Below are positions 23,278 through 31,233 of a stretch of DNA of 44,698 nt, one piece after another (within the stretch, counting starts at the first letter, position 1; each line of letters starts with the position of its first letter). A program made the translations under genes and the position numbers. Source of the DNA: HO2-45-28 sp964412115. GTDB taxonomy: Bacteria; Patescibacteriota; Minisyncoccia; HO2-45-28. The notes beneath the pieces are model-generated. The model saw nothing but the letters and a program-made list of their open reading frames with translations, searched no databases and had not been told where the DNA came from. The stretch spans positions 1-44,698 of the forward strand of contig CAYPMM010000004.1 in the NCBI GenBank assembly GCA_964412115.1. The letters run 5' to 3'.

Positions 23278-24423
23278 TCAAAGAATCCCTTTTTTTATTT
23301 TTAGGCGAATCTGTCCAACGAACGAATTAAAGAAAAACAAATTGTGGATGGTTAAAAGACGCAGCGGGGTCATCTCGCGCGCGCGAAGCATGTGCGAAAT
23401 GTAATTTCGCCTGTAATTTTTGCAGATAAAACAAGTGCATTTCGCGTCAATCGGTCTTTTGTCTTTTAAAAATGCGCTTTGGCGCAAATTAAGCGGGCCC
23501 GAGCTTGTGAAAGCTACTCCCGATCTCGCGTAATGCGTCGGCACGGTGCAATCAAAAGTGTCTATGCCGCTTTTGACTATCAATTCCATATCTTCAAGTT
23601 TGCCTATGCCAAGAAGATGCCTCGGTTTTTTTCCGTCAAGAAACGGTAAAGTCCACGAAATTATATTTTGAGTCATTTTCTTGCTTGTGCCCAAATCTCC
23701 TCCGATGCCGAAGCCGTCAAAACCGAGAGAATTTATAAACTTCGCGCTTTCCTGCCTTAAATCTTTGAAATTAGAACCCTGCGTAATGCCAAATAACGCC
23801 TGTTTTTTGTTTTTCTTGGATTCCAGACATGTTTTCGCCCATCTGTGAGTCCGCGCCAAAGATTTTTTAATATATTCTTTTGACGACAAAGGCGCGGTAC
23901 ATTCGTCAAAAGCAAAAATTATGTCGGCACCCAAAGCCTCTTGTATTTTTATTGATTCTTTCGGGCCTAAAAAAAGAGAACGGCCGTCAAGAGGAGAGCG
24001 AAAATGAACGCCGTCGTCGTTAATTTTTACCGATTTCGGCTGGGAGTGTTCCGAAACCAGAATTTCTTTTTCTTTCGGAAAAAATTTTATTTTCTTTCCC
24101 ACTCCAAGGTCATGGCCGAATCCCAAGCTAAAAACCTGAAAACCGCCGGAATCGGTCATGAGCGGGCGCGACCAGTTCATAAATTCATGAAGTCCTCCGG
24201 CTGATTTCACAATCCCCTCGCCCGGCTTCAAATGAAGATGAAAAGTGTTGGCAATCAAAAGCTGGGAGCCCGCGGACACGGCCTCTTCCGAAGTCAAAGT
24301 TTTTACTACCGCCTGCGTGGCAACTGGAACCAAAGCCGGCGTTTCAACAACGCCGTGTTCCGTTTCCAAAATCCCGAGCCGCGCCCCGCTCCTTTTTGAT
24401 TTTTTCAGTATTTCAAAACGCAT
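23278..24423 (-). CDS. tgt: tRNA-guanine transglycosylase
   Basis: 381 residues. Exchanges guanine-34 for preQ1 (or queuine) in tRNAs with GUN anticodons. Visible are MTDSGGFQVFSLG (Asp of the base site), AFDECTAPL, GIGKLEDM, FDCTVPTHYARSG (nucleophile Asp in FDCTVP) and the zinc site CTCFICKNYRRNYISHML. Preceded by a textbook promoter TTGAAA-17-TAGATT with the -10 box 6 bases before the ATG. Confidence 0.96.
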   Translation of the reverse strand: MRFEILKKSKRSGARLGILETEHGVVETPALVPVATQAVVKTLTSEEAVSAGSQLLIANTFHLHLKPGEGIVKSAGGLHEFMNWSRPLMTDSGGFQVFSLGFGHDLGVGKKIKFFPKEKEILVSEHSQPKSVKINDDGVHFRSPLDGRSLFLGPKESIKIQEALGADIIFAFDECTAPLSSKEYIKKSLARTHRWAKTCLESKKNKKQALFGITQGSNFKDLRQESAKFINSLGFDGFGIGGDLGTSKKMTQNIISWTLPFLDGKKPRHLLGIGKLEDMELIVKSGIDTFDCTVPTHYARSGVAFTSSGPLNLRQSAFLKDKRPIDAKCTCFICKNYRRNYISHMLRAREMTPLRLLTIHNLFFFNSFVGQIRLKIKKGIL

Positions 24424-24429
24424 TTAGTA

Positions 24430-24458
24430 AATCTAAACTTTTTAAGCCAATTTTTCAA
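24430..24458 (-). promoter_or_regulatory. Promoter of tgt, leaderless type
   Basis: TTGAAA (24453-24458), 17-bp spacer, TAGATT (24430-24435), then TACTAA and ATG. Transcription is expected to start at the ATG. Confidence 0.75.
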
Positions 24459-24459
24459 T

Positions 24460-24490
24460 AAAAAATCGCCTCGAGTTTTTCTCGAGGCGA
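24460..24490 (-). terminator. Terminator of the 163-residue unknown gene
   Basis: Perfect 10-bp stem TCGCCTCGAG/CTCGAGGCGA with a five-base loop, followed by TTTTTT on the minus strand. Confidence 0.9.
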
Positions 24491-24493
24491 AAA

Positions 24494-24985
24494 TCAAAAC
24501 TCAGTTGGCGCCGGATCTTCCGCCCGACGGCCCGATCTCTTCGCTTCCCACTCTTCGTCGGACAAAAGGTAATCTTTATAACTGTGCCTTACCGCAACAA
24601 AATACGAGGCGGCGTGATGTGCTTGCCAAAAAGAGCGCTTTGATTTCTCGGCCTCCTGCTTGGCATTCCTCGAATTTTTAACTTCGTCATCATTCGGAGA
24701 AGGATTCTCTGCCACCACTCCGGCAAATCTGGTTTCGTTTTCAAATGCCACATGAAGAAGCTCGGCTTTTGACTTCAAAATGCGATCAACAACGCCCTGA
24801 ACAACCACCCGCCAACTTTCAGCGTCTCTGTAATAATTGGGCACCAAAGGATTTATGCCAAAAATCTCTTGAAAATCAAACGAATGTGTTTCCATTCCAT
24901 CCATCATCCATCTCGGTTTGCCTTGAAGTAAACCCAAAAATAACCCGAATGCCGTGCAAATGGCCAAACCAAACAGCGCTAACAT
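24494..24985 (-). CDS. Unknown membrane-anchored protein (163 aa)
   Basis: Not recognised. One N-terminal hydrophobic segment (about 2-20) precedes a soluble domain: RWMMDGMETHSFDFQEIFG, SWRVVVQGVVDRILKSKAEL and SFWQAHHAASYFVAVRHSY. The last 20 residues are charged. The ATG at 24985 is chosen over an upstream TTG because GGGAGGGAGGG lies just before it. It has its own strong promoter and an unusual leader of about 125 bases with hairpins. Confidence 0.7.
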   Translation of the reverse strand: MLALFGLAICTAFGLFLGLLQGKPRWMMDGMETHSFDFQEIFGINPLVPNYYRDAESWRVVVQGVVDRILKSKAELLHVAFENETRFAGVVAENPSPNDDEVKNSRNAKQEAEKSKRSFWQAHHAASYFVAVRHSYKDYLLSDEEWEAKRSGRRAEDPAPTEF

Positions 24986-24989
24986 CACC

Positions 24990-25101
24990 CTCCCTCCCTT
25001 TTTCAAGGCGCTCTTCGCCTTGGGAGACGCTCTTCGCCTCCGAGGAGAACCAACAGCCCGCCTGACGAAAGCCGATCTTTCGGGGCAGGCGAAAACTCTT
25101 T
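24990..25101 (-). promoter_or_regulatory. Structured 5' leader with tandem hairpins
   Basis: In the RNA, an imperfect hairpin around the GCCTG..CAGGC element (about 25068-25101) is followed by GGAGGCG-AAGAG-CGTCTCC and CAAGGCG-AAGAG-CGCCTTG, then the ribosome site. The last two share the same loop and inner stem. Confidence 0.6.
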
Positions 25102-25116
25102 TTCAAATCCTTCGTG

Positions 25117-25145
25117 AGAATATCAAAAAATAAAGCAAGTGTCAA
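25117..25145 (-). promoter_or_regulatory. Promoter of the 163-residue unknown gene
   Basis: TTGACA (25140-25145), 17-bp spacer, TATTCT (25117-25122) on the minus strand. Confidence 0.8.
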
Positions 25146-25214
25146 GCCACTGGTGTTCTTCGTCAAGATGTGTTAGTATGTCCAGAGCTTAAACATAACG
25201 GGAGGGGCGAAAAT

Positions 25215-25676
25215 ATGGATTCGTCCGAAACAAAGTCGGTGAAGTCGGTTCTTGATGAATTCGGAGTTAAAACCGTTGACCCCTTGAAAATAAAATTTAA
25301 ATTAGTCGGGGAGATATTTAAAAGCGATGAGGAGATAGAAAAATTTAATGCAACTGTCAAACCGCTTCTTCAAGAAGCCGTGCTCGCCTTGGGAGAACGC
25401 TCGAAAGAATTTTCGGGAGAAGAAAAAGGAGAAATCCTTGCGCACGGTTTGGTAATGATGGTCTCTGCATGCAATTCGACACTGCCGATTAACCATCCTT
25501 TTATAATGTTTGTCATAGGATTTGAGGACGAGATTCAAAATGTAAACGTCGGGGTAATGCGGCGCAGTATGCTGCCCGGATATCACGACATCATGAATCC
25601 GGCCTCCGCGCCAATAATAATCATAAAAAACAAAGCCCAACTCCTCGACAAAAATTTAAAACTTGCTCTTTTGTAA
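25215..25676 (+). CDS. Unknown soluble protein (153 aa)
   Basis: Not recognised. Starts MDSSETKSVKSVLDEFG; the ATG at 25215 is chosen over an upstream ATG because GGGAGGGG lies 7 bases before it. The first half is charged helix; the second has LAHGLVMMVSACNSTLPIN, HPFIMFVIGFEDEIQ and SAPIIIIKNKAQLLDK, suggesting an alpha-beta domain. No membrane segment. It is divergent from the structured-leader gene, and a TAGTAT box about 35 bases upstream may be its -10. Confidence 0.7.
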   Translation: MDSSETKSVKSVLDEFGVKTVDPLKIKFKLVGEIFKSDEEIEKFNATVKPLLQEAVLALGERSKEFSGEEKGEILAHGLVMMVSACNSTLPINHPFIMFVIGFEDEIQNVNVGVMRRSMLPGYHDIMNPASAPIIIIKNKAQLLDKNLKLALL

Positions 25677-25691
25677 GAGTTTGCGAAAACA

Positions 25692-25724
25692 AATCCGGGA
25701 ACAAAATCCCGGATTTTATTTTAC
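25692..25724 (+). terminator. Terminator of the 153-residue unknown gene
   Basis: Perfect 9-bp stem AATCCGGGA/TCCCGGATT with ACAAAA loop, followed by TTATTTTA. Confidence 0.9.
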
Positions 25725-25730
25725 AATAAA

Positions 25731-25859
25731 TTATTTTTTATCAATATGCTGCCAGAGCCAGACTATGGCCAAAACGCCGAGAACAAGAAATATAACTGAG
25801 TAAGCAAGCATGAAAAATCCTCCATATCCGCCCATCATGCCCCAATTTCCATAACCCAT
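25731..25859 (-). CDS. Small membrane protein of the copper operon (42 aa)
   Basis: Short gene 47 bases after copB. The product starts MGYGNWGMMGGYGGFF, then one membrane segment (AYSVIFLVLGVLAIVWLW) and a tail QHIDKK. Met- and Gly-rich starts before a single helix are common in small proteins near copper or silver transporters, so a role in metal handling is possible. No clear Shine-Dalgarno or -10 box. Confidence 0.65.
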   Translation of the reverse strand: MGYGNWGMMGGYGGFFMLAYSVIFLVLGVLAIVWLWQHIDKK

Positions 25860-25906
25860 AAATTTGTTATTTTTTTTAATTTAATAATAACCCCGACCTT
25901 TTTATT

Positions 25907-27991
25907 CTATATCTTTTTCCGGCGCATTAAAACAGCGTTAAAAGCAACGATAACAGTGGATAGAGACATGAAGACTGCCGCTACTGCCGGCTGTAAAAAT
26001 ATGCCCCACGCGGCAGCCGCTCCGGCGGCAAGCGGAATCGCAAGCACATTATAACCAGTGGCCCAAAAAAGATTCTGAATCATTTTGGCATAGGTCAGGC
26101 GCGAAAGATTTATGATTTTGGGGATGTCTCTCGGGTCATTTCGCACAAGTATTATGCCCGCCGATTCAATCGCGACATTGGTGCCCGCCCCTATGGCTAT
26201 GCCCAAGTCCGCCCGCGTTAAAGCCGGCGCGTCGTTTATTCCGTCCCCCACCATCGCAACTTTCATCCCTTTATCTTGTAAAATTTTTACTTTTTCTGAT
26301 TTTTCGCCCGGCAAAACTCTCGCAAAATATTCGTCTATGCCAAGTTCCCGCGCGACCTCTCCAGCTACATCTTCCGAGTCCCCGGTAATCATCGCGACTT
26401 TTATACCCATTTCTTTTAAATCTACAATGGCGGATTTTGCCTCCAAACGAATTTTGTCGGCAACTTTGATGGTGCCCACCTCCCTGCCATCCGCCTCCAC
26501 AACAATTTCCGCTCCTCCGCGATGTCCTACAAAAATTTTTCTTCCGCCAACCTCCGCTTCTCCTCCCACACCCGGAATACGCTTATAATCTTTTGCTTCC
26601 GTGATCGTAAGGCCGCTTTTTTTCGCTTCTTCCACAATCCCGCGCGCGACCGGGTGCTCGGACTGAACGTCAACAGAGGCGGCAAGCATTAACGCCTCAT
26701 CCGAAGAAAATGACACCACCCCAAAAGAGCCCTCCGTCAAAGTTCCAGTTTTATCAAAAAGCACGATGTCAATTTTTCGGGCAAGTTCGAGCGCTAATCT
26801 CTGCTTGACCAAAAATCCGTTTCGAGCCGCAAGCGTGGTTGAAATTGAAGCAACCAGGGGTACGGCAAGTCCCAGAGCATGCGGGCAGGCAATAACCAAA
26901 ACGGCAACCGCGCGTTCAATCGCGAATCCGAAACCGGCGTCCTTCGACGAGCTCAGGATAAACCAGAACACGAACGCCGCGCCTCCAGTACTTATGGCGA
27001 TAAGCGTGAGGAAATACGCGGCGCGGTCCGAAAGAATCTGCAGTCTGGATTTTGACGCCTGTGCTTCTCGCACCAAACGCATGATGCCAGCCAAAAAAGT
27101 ATGCTCGCCTATTTTAGTCACTTTAACTTTAAGCGCGCCATCGCTATTAACAGTGCCCGCAATGACTTCTGAACCAACCGCCTTCGCGACAGGCGCCGAT
27201 TCTCCGGTAATCATTGACTCATTTATCTCCGATTTTCCTTCAACAACAATACCGTCGGCGGGAATTCTCGCGCCGGGGCGCACAAAAACGATATCTCCTT
27301 CTTTTATTTCCTGAAGCCGGACTTTTTGCGGCTCGCCGTTTTTTACAATCTCCGCTTCATCGGGAATTAGTTTGGATAATTCTTTCAGAGCTCCCTGCGC
27401 GCCCGAAACCGCGCGCATTTCAATCCAGTGGCCCAAAAGCATAACGGTAATAAGAGTGGCAAGCTCCCAAAAAAGGCCTTCTTCAGGGCGTCCGGCCAAA
27501 GCAACGTAGACGCTGTAAACATAAGCCGCGCCTATGGCGACGGCTATCAAGGTCATCATTCCCGGCAGCCTGGCCTTCAATTCTCTATAAGCGCTTGCCA
27601 CAAAAACCCATCCGCCGCCGACAAATATTACAGAACCCAAAACCGCCGGAATATAAGCCGAGCCGTAAAACGCGGGCGCCGACCACCCGAAAAGCTGATT
27701 TAAAATATCTGAATAAAGAACAACCGGAACGGAAAGAGCAGCGCTCACCCAAAACTTTCGCAAAAACGCTTCGGTTGAGTGCCCGGCATGCGCATCGTGC
27801 CCGTCGTGTTTGGTTATTGTTTTTTGGTTCTTGGTTATTGCCTTAACAAGACTCATCCCGCACTCCGGACACATTCCGGGAATTTCCTGTGAAATTTCCG
27901 GATGCATGGGGCAGGTAAAAACACTCCCGGTATTATATGCGGGCTGATTGATATTTTTACTTTCGTGATGATTACAATTGTGGCGATTCAT
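25907..27991 (-). CDS. copB: CopB-type heavy-metal P-type ATPase
   Basis: 694 residues. A His-rich start (MNRHNCNHHESK) leads to a heavy-metal-binding motif CPMHPEISQEIPGMCPECGM (27-46). The core has TGES, the metal-binding CPH motif (VIACPHALGLAVP) and the phosphorylation site DKTGTLTEG, then MITGDSEDVA and GDGINDAPAL. CPH marks the CopB class, which exports Cu(II) or Ag(I), rather than CPC enzymes. The ATG at 27991 overlaps the upstream stop (ATGA). The stretch ILSSSKD just before the CPH helix is encoded by a copy of the CCTTCGAC repeat. Confidence 0.93.
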   Translation of the reverse strand: MNRHNCNHHESKNINQPAYNTGSVFTCPMHPEISQEIPGMCPECGMSLVKAITKNQKTITKHDGHDAHAGHSTEAFLRKFWVSAALSVPVVLYSDILNQLFGWSAPAFYGSAYIPAVLGSVIFVGGGWVFVASAYRELKARLPGMMTLIAVAIGAAYVYSVYVALAGRPEEGLFWELATLITVMLLGHWIEMRAVSGAQGALKELSKLIPDEAEIVKNGEPQKVRLQEIKEGDIVFVRPGARIPADGIVVEGKSEINESMITGESAPVAKAVGSEVIAGTVNSDGALKVKVTKIGEHTFLAGIMRLVREAQASKSRLQILSDRAAYFLTLIAISTGGAAFVFWFILSSSKDAGFGFAIERAVAVLVIACPHALGLAVPLVASISTTLAARNGFLVKQRLALELARKIDIVLFDKTGTLTEGSFGVVSFSSDEALMLAASVDVQSEHPVARGIVEEAKKSGLTITEAKDYKRIPGVGGEAEVGGRKIFVGHRGGAEIVVEADGREVGTIKVADKIRLEAKSAIVDLKEMGIKVAMITGDSEDVAGEVARELGIDEYFARVLPGEKSEKVKILQDKGMKVAMVGDGINDAPALTRADLGIAIGAGTNVAIESAGIILVRNDPRDIPKIINLSRLTYAKMIQNLFWATGYNVLAIPLAAGAAAAWGIFLQPAVAAVFMSLSTVIVAFNAVLMRRKKI
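26941..26963. repeat. CCTTCGAC-GCTCAGGA element inside copB
   Basis: CCTTCGACGAGCTCAGGATA plus AAC. Related copies are at 34652-34675 and 42022-42040. Read on the minus strand it adds ILSSSKD in frame between two membrane segments. Confidence 0.75.
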
Positions 27992-28686
27992 GTTTTGTTT
28001 ATTTTTCTCCAAGTTACGTGCTCATAAATTCCCGACCATAAAAACCCGAAACCAAACGCGAATACCAATTCTTCCAAAGGAATGCCGAAAACCATAATTC
28101 CCGAGAGAACTTTAATATTCCATACTTGATTGACAAAACTAGGGTATAAAAACATTAAAAACAAAAATGATACAAAATAAATAATTCCGAACATAAACGC
28201 GCTAACAAGCATTTTAGGCATCAGATCAGGACGGCAGTATAAAATCAAAAATCCCCCGGTGAACATGGCGATAAACGCGGAATAAATGGGATTAAGACCG
28301 GAAAAAAATGCAAGCGCAAAAAATAAAACTGGTCCTGAAACAACAATGAACCAATGATATTTATGACGGCCTTCGTGTTGCTCTGAAGAAGAAACCGGCT
28401 GATGTCTGGTTTTAAAAACGGCTTCGTATATTACCGCGGCCAAACCACCGACGGCAAAAGCGAAAAGCAAAGCCTCAATATCAAATCCCGTGCGCAGCGC
28501 CAAGTCAAAAAGCGACGGCGGACTCCAGTATTCGGGCACGAACAGAGGCTCGGTCAAACCAAAAAGAGAGGTCCAAAGACTCACCACCAGCATTTCTTTT
28601 CGGCTCTCTTTGTTTCTTAAGGAAAGATAAACAGTCAGCCATATAACAATGAGCGTTAAGTTCCAGTTAAACCACGCGTACTGCAT
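27988..28686 (-). CDS. Lycopene cyclase-domain-like membrane protein
   Basis: 232 residues with six or seven membrane segments. The pattern LTEPLFVPEYWSPPSLFD and the late GIPLEELVFAFGFGFLW resemble the CarR-type lycopene cyclase domain family (EE pair in LEEL). No other carotenoid gene is visible, and the gene overlaps copB by 4 bases. A function in metal resistance or the membrane is equally possible. Assignment by eye and tentative. Confidence 0.5.
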   Translation of the reverse strand: MQYAWFNWNLTLIVIWLTVYLSLRNKESRKEMLVVSLWTSLFGLTEPLFVPEYWSPPSLFDLALRTGFDIEALLFAFAVGGLAAVIYEAVFKTRHQPVSSSEQHEGRHKYHWFIVVSGPVLFFALAFFSGLNPIYSAFIAMFTGGFLILYCRPDLMPKMLVSAFMFGIIYFVSFLFLMFLYPSFVNQVWNIKVLSGIMVFGIPLEELVFAFGFGFLWSGIYEHVTWRKINKT

Positions 28687-28711
28687 AACCGAGATTTATT
28701 TAATTGGATGT

Positions 28712-28756
28712 TTATAAAATTATTTTATTTATCGACCTTTTTATCTTTATCTCCAT
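28712..28756 (-). CDS. Possible 14-residue leader ORF
   Basis: ATG with TATAAT (28763-28768) exactly 6 bases upstream encodes MEIKIKRSINKIIL, then stops 25 bases before the next gene. The -10 box abuts the stop of the preceding gene. It could be a leader peptide, or simply mark the start of transcription for the lycopene cyclase-like-copB unit. Confidence 0.4.
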   Translation of the reverse strand: MEIKIKRSINKIIL

Positions 28757-28768
28757 GCTTTTATTATA

Positions 28769-29596
28769 TCAAACTCCGCAACCGCTTGATTGCGTTTGCG
28801 GCGCACCCGCGCCGACATCGCATCCGGAACTCTGAAGCTCGGGAAACCAATAAGCATTGACTTTTGCCGCAACGTCGTACATTTCTTTTTCTTCCAATCC
28901 TTGCGAGGCCATCAGTTCCAGAAGACCGAGCATGGCCATCCCATGATTGCAGTCAGGAAAATACGTGGAATTGGAACAACAGGGCCTGTAAACATTTTTG
29001 CTCACGCGCTCAACCAGCTCTTGCTGTTCTTCGTTTAAAATTACAAATGGGTGCCTCGCGTAGTGCTCCATTGCGTGCCCTTTTGCCAGCGTCCAGCCAC
29101 CGGTTGAGGCAAATCTAGATGCCTTGGCCAGCATCTCTTCAACCGATACGGGACTTTTTCCGTCATAAGTCGTCATTGGGCCGTAAATTAAAATATCGTT
29201 TCTGTTTCCAAGACCCAAAGCCCAAAGCAAATTTAGAATCACTCCGGAATTTTCGGCCGTAATTTTAAGATTGCCGTTGTTTTCGCCGTAAAGAAACTGG
29301 CGCGTTTTTTCATCCAATCCGCCGCGGCCCGCGTAAAGCGCTTCAAATTTTTCCGCGTCAATCACGCCAACACTNNNNNNNNNNCTTATCATTTTTGCGC
29401 CCAAATCTCCCCATTTCACCGGAAGCACGATTTCGCTTTGCTCGTGCGTCTGGCCCAGACGACCGGCCGTGTTTCCTCCCGATACCGATTTTTGAGTATA
29501 AATCCAAGCCCCGCCCAGAATTAAAGAACTTACGACCATCGCCACCGGCAAATTAAAATAATTTTTTGTTTTTATTTCTTCGTTGTTGTTTTCCAT
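28769..29596 (-). CDS. Exported Cys/His-rich protein of unknown function
   Basis: 275 residues including four unknown residues across a 10-N gap. The start at 29596 follows the thioredoxin stop by 4 bases. One membrane anchor (about 17-36) precedes an extracytoplasmic helical domain. Its core is YRPCCSNSTYFPDCNHGMAM, with three Cys and a His that could bind metal or a cofactor. An upstream AKGHAMEHYARHPF adds three His. The C-terminus repeats QSSGCDV and QSSGCGV. It lies between a thioredoxin-like gene and the copper operon. I know no defined function for it. Confidence 0.75.
   Translation of the reverse strand: MENNNEEIKTKNYFNLPVAMVVSSLILGGAWIYTQKSVSGGNTAGRLGQTHEQSEIVLPVKWGDLGAKMIXXXXSVGVIDAEKFEALYAGRGGLDEKTRQFLYGENNGNLKITAENSGVILNLLWALGLGNRNDILIYGPMTTYDGKSPVSVEEMLAKASRFASTGGWTLAKGHAMEHYARHPFVILNEEQQELVERVSKNVYRPCCSNSTYFPDCNHGMAMLGLLELMASQGLEEKEMYDVAAKVNAYWFPELQSSGCDVGAGAPQTQSSGCGV
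29375..29384. other. Assembly gap (10 N)
   Basis: Run of ten N inside the Cys/His-rich exported protein gene. The frame continues on both sides, so the true gap may be close to this length. Confidence 1.
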
Positions 29597-29600
29597 ATTT

Positions 29601-29966
29601 TTATTGCAAACTATCCAATAAACACCCGCTTGCCTCCGACAATTTTTCAAGCCCCATCTCGCCTTCAAACCTGCGGCCGTCATTGAAAATCCAAGTCGGA
29701 TAGCCGTTTATTTTTTCCGCCAAACACTTGTCGGTTTCCTGCGTACATTCAACATAATTAACCAGACGAAACGATTCGCCAAACGCTTTTTTCTCATTTT
29801 GACAATGCGGACACCAATAAGCGCCGTACATTACAACTCCGTTGTCCGTAAGACATTGCGCAAAGCTGTCGTATTTTCCCTCAACTTGCTCCTTTGGCCA
29901 AAAAATAAAAACAAGGGCGACCGCTGAAATTACGAAGAATAAAACAATCCAAATAATTTTTTTCAT
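29601..29966 (-). CDS. Membrane-anchored thioredoxin-like protein
   Basis: 121 residues. The N-terminal membrane segment (about 3-21) is followed by a short thioredoxin domain with YWCPHCQNEKK as active site and NGYPTWIFNDGRR as the cis-Pro region. It matches the C-terminal domain of the VKOR fusion at 22187-22999: SFAQCLTDNGVVMYG, VECT, KCLAEKI and EASGC align. The start MKKIIWIV is one base after the preceding stop. Likely redox partner of the adjacent CcdA. Confidence 0.88.
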   Translation of the reverse strand: MKKIIWIVLFFVISAVALVFIFWPKEQVEGKYDSFAQCLTDNGVVMYGAYWCPHCQNEKKAFGESFRLVNYVECTQETDKCLAEKINGYPTWIFNDGRRFEGEMGLEKLSEASGCLLDSLQ

Positions 29967-29967
29967 A

Positions 29968-30432
29968 CTAACAGCAATTTTCCAATTCTTTTTGTAATTT
30001 TTCGACATTTGATGAATTTTTCTTACCGACGGTCTCTACGCCTCTAACAAAAAACAGATAAGCGAGTGCCGCGAGTACTGCCAGCTCAAAAACAAATGTC
30101 ATCCAACTTAAACTTTCTACCGCAATATGAGCCGCGTAAAATCCGACGATTATAATCGCGAATTTAAACCAAAACGCTTTCTCGCTCTGCCACCTAAATT
30201 TTTTCTCGGCCTGATACGCGATTCCAACAACCGTCCCGCCCATGAGAAGCATAATCACGTCCAGATAAATATCTGCCGGCAGAAACCCCGCAAGAACCGC
30301 GAAAGACAGCAAAAACCATGAACCCGAAACTCCCATGCAAATCGGGCAAACCGAAAAATGCAAAAACCGGCTGACAGCCTTAATTACCAATGTAATCCCC
30401 GCAACCAAAATCAAAGCAATAATAATATCCAT
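29968..30432 (-). CDS. Four-helix membrane protein with CPIC motif
   Basis: 154 residues, four membrane segments, unknown family. A CxxC pair lies in HFSVCPICMGVSGSW near residue 30, and the protein ends ELENCC. It takes the position next to thioredoxin and CcdA that VKOR holds in the other cluster. It may therefore be a quinone- or thiol-linked redox protein, which is inference from position and the CxxC only. It overlaps nothing; 4 bases follow the CcdA stop. Confidence 0.7.
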   Translation of the reverse strand: MDIIIALILVAGITLVIKAVSRFLHFSVCPICMGVSGSWFLLSFAVLAGFLPADIYLDVIMLLMGGTVVGIAYQAEKKFRWQSEKAFWFKFAIIIVGFYAAHIAVESLSWMTFVFELAVLAALAYLFFVRGVETVGKKNSSNVEKLQKELENCC

Positions 30433-30436
30433 ATTA

Positions 30437-31228
30437 TTAAAGAAAGAAAATTATTATGCCCAATAAAACCATGGCTATTCCTCCGCCGAACCTCATAAGC
30501 CGGTTTTCTTGCTGTTGCCAAGACCTTACTTTTGCCAATAATTTTTCCTCGCTTGCAATAAAAAGAATTATCACCAAAGGTAAAACGAAGATAAGATTAT
30601 AAAGCAAAAGATAACCAAGACCCTTCAAGTAGGTGGCCTGATCGTGAAGTAAGCCGAGAACCATAAGATACGGCCCGCCGGTGCACGGAAACTCGCAAAG
30701 ACCCACAAGCGCGCCGAGAAAAAATGCGGTCGGCATGGACGCCTTTTCCATAAGCTCCGCGATTTTCCTATGCGCTGCGTGAGGCACGCGAAGTTTGAGC
30801 GGAAACGACGGGAAAAATTCGTTTATGATGTTTATCGCGCCGAAAGCTATCAGCAAGCTCGCGCCCACTTTGGCCATAAAATGCGGAGTGTTAAATAAAT
30901 GCAACGCCTGTAAAATACCAAGGCCGATTAAAACATAAATCACAAATACACCGAGAATGTATGAACCGCCTATTCGCAATATTCCGGAGCGCATTTGGCC
31001 AAGAGTGAAAAGAAAAGCGATTGTCAGTAAAAGAATTGAAAAGGCGCAAGGATTGATTGAGTCAATTAAAGCCGCGATGCCGACTAAAGGCAGCATCCAC
31101 TTTCCGCCATCCGACCANNNNNNNNNNTTCCATAAAATTTCGGTACCGTTTGAGCCAAAACGAAAAAACAGAATAAACGCGGCAAGAATAAGCGCCAGCA
31201 CGACAAAAACAGTAAATCTTGAGTTCAT
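30437..31228 (-). CDS. CcdA/DsbD-type thiol-reductant transporter (copy 2)
   Basis: 263 residues with a 10-N gap near residue 35. An extra N-terminal membrane segment precedes the six-helix CcdA core. The Cys pair lies in DSINPCAFSILL and CEFPCTGGPYLMVLG, as in copy 1. Downstream of a DUF1573 gene by 5 bases and upstream of the CPIC membrane protein. It would feed electrons outward to the thioredoxin-like protein of this cluster. Confidence 0.92.
   Translation of the reverse strand: MNSRFTVFVVLALILAAFILFFRFGSNGTEILWXXXXWSDGGKWMLPLVGIAALIDSINPCAFSILLLTIAFLFTLGQMRSGILRIGGSYILGVFVIYVLIGLGILQALHLFNTPHFMAKVGASLLIAFGAINIINEFFPSFPLKLRVPHAAHRKIAELMEKASMPTAFFLGALVGLCEFPCTGGPYLMVLGLLHDQATYLKGLGYLLLYNLIFVLPLVIILFIASEEKLLAKVRSWQQQENRLMRFGGGIAMVLLGIIIFFL
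31118..31127. other. Assembly gap (10 N)
   Basis: Run of ten N near the start of the second CcdA gene; the reading frame is kept across it. Confidence 1.
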
Positions 31229-31233
31229 AATCT

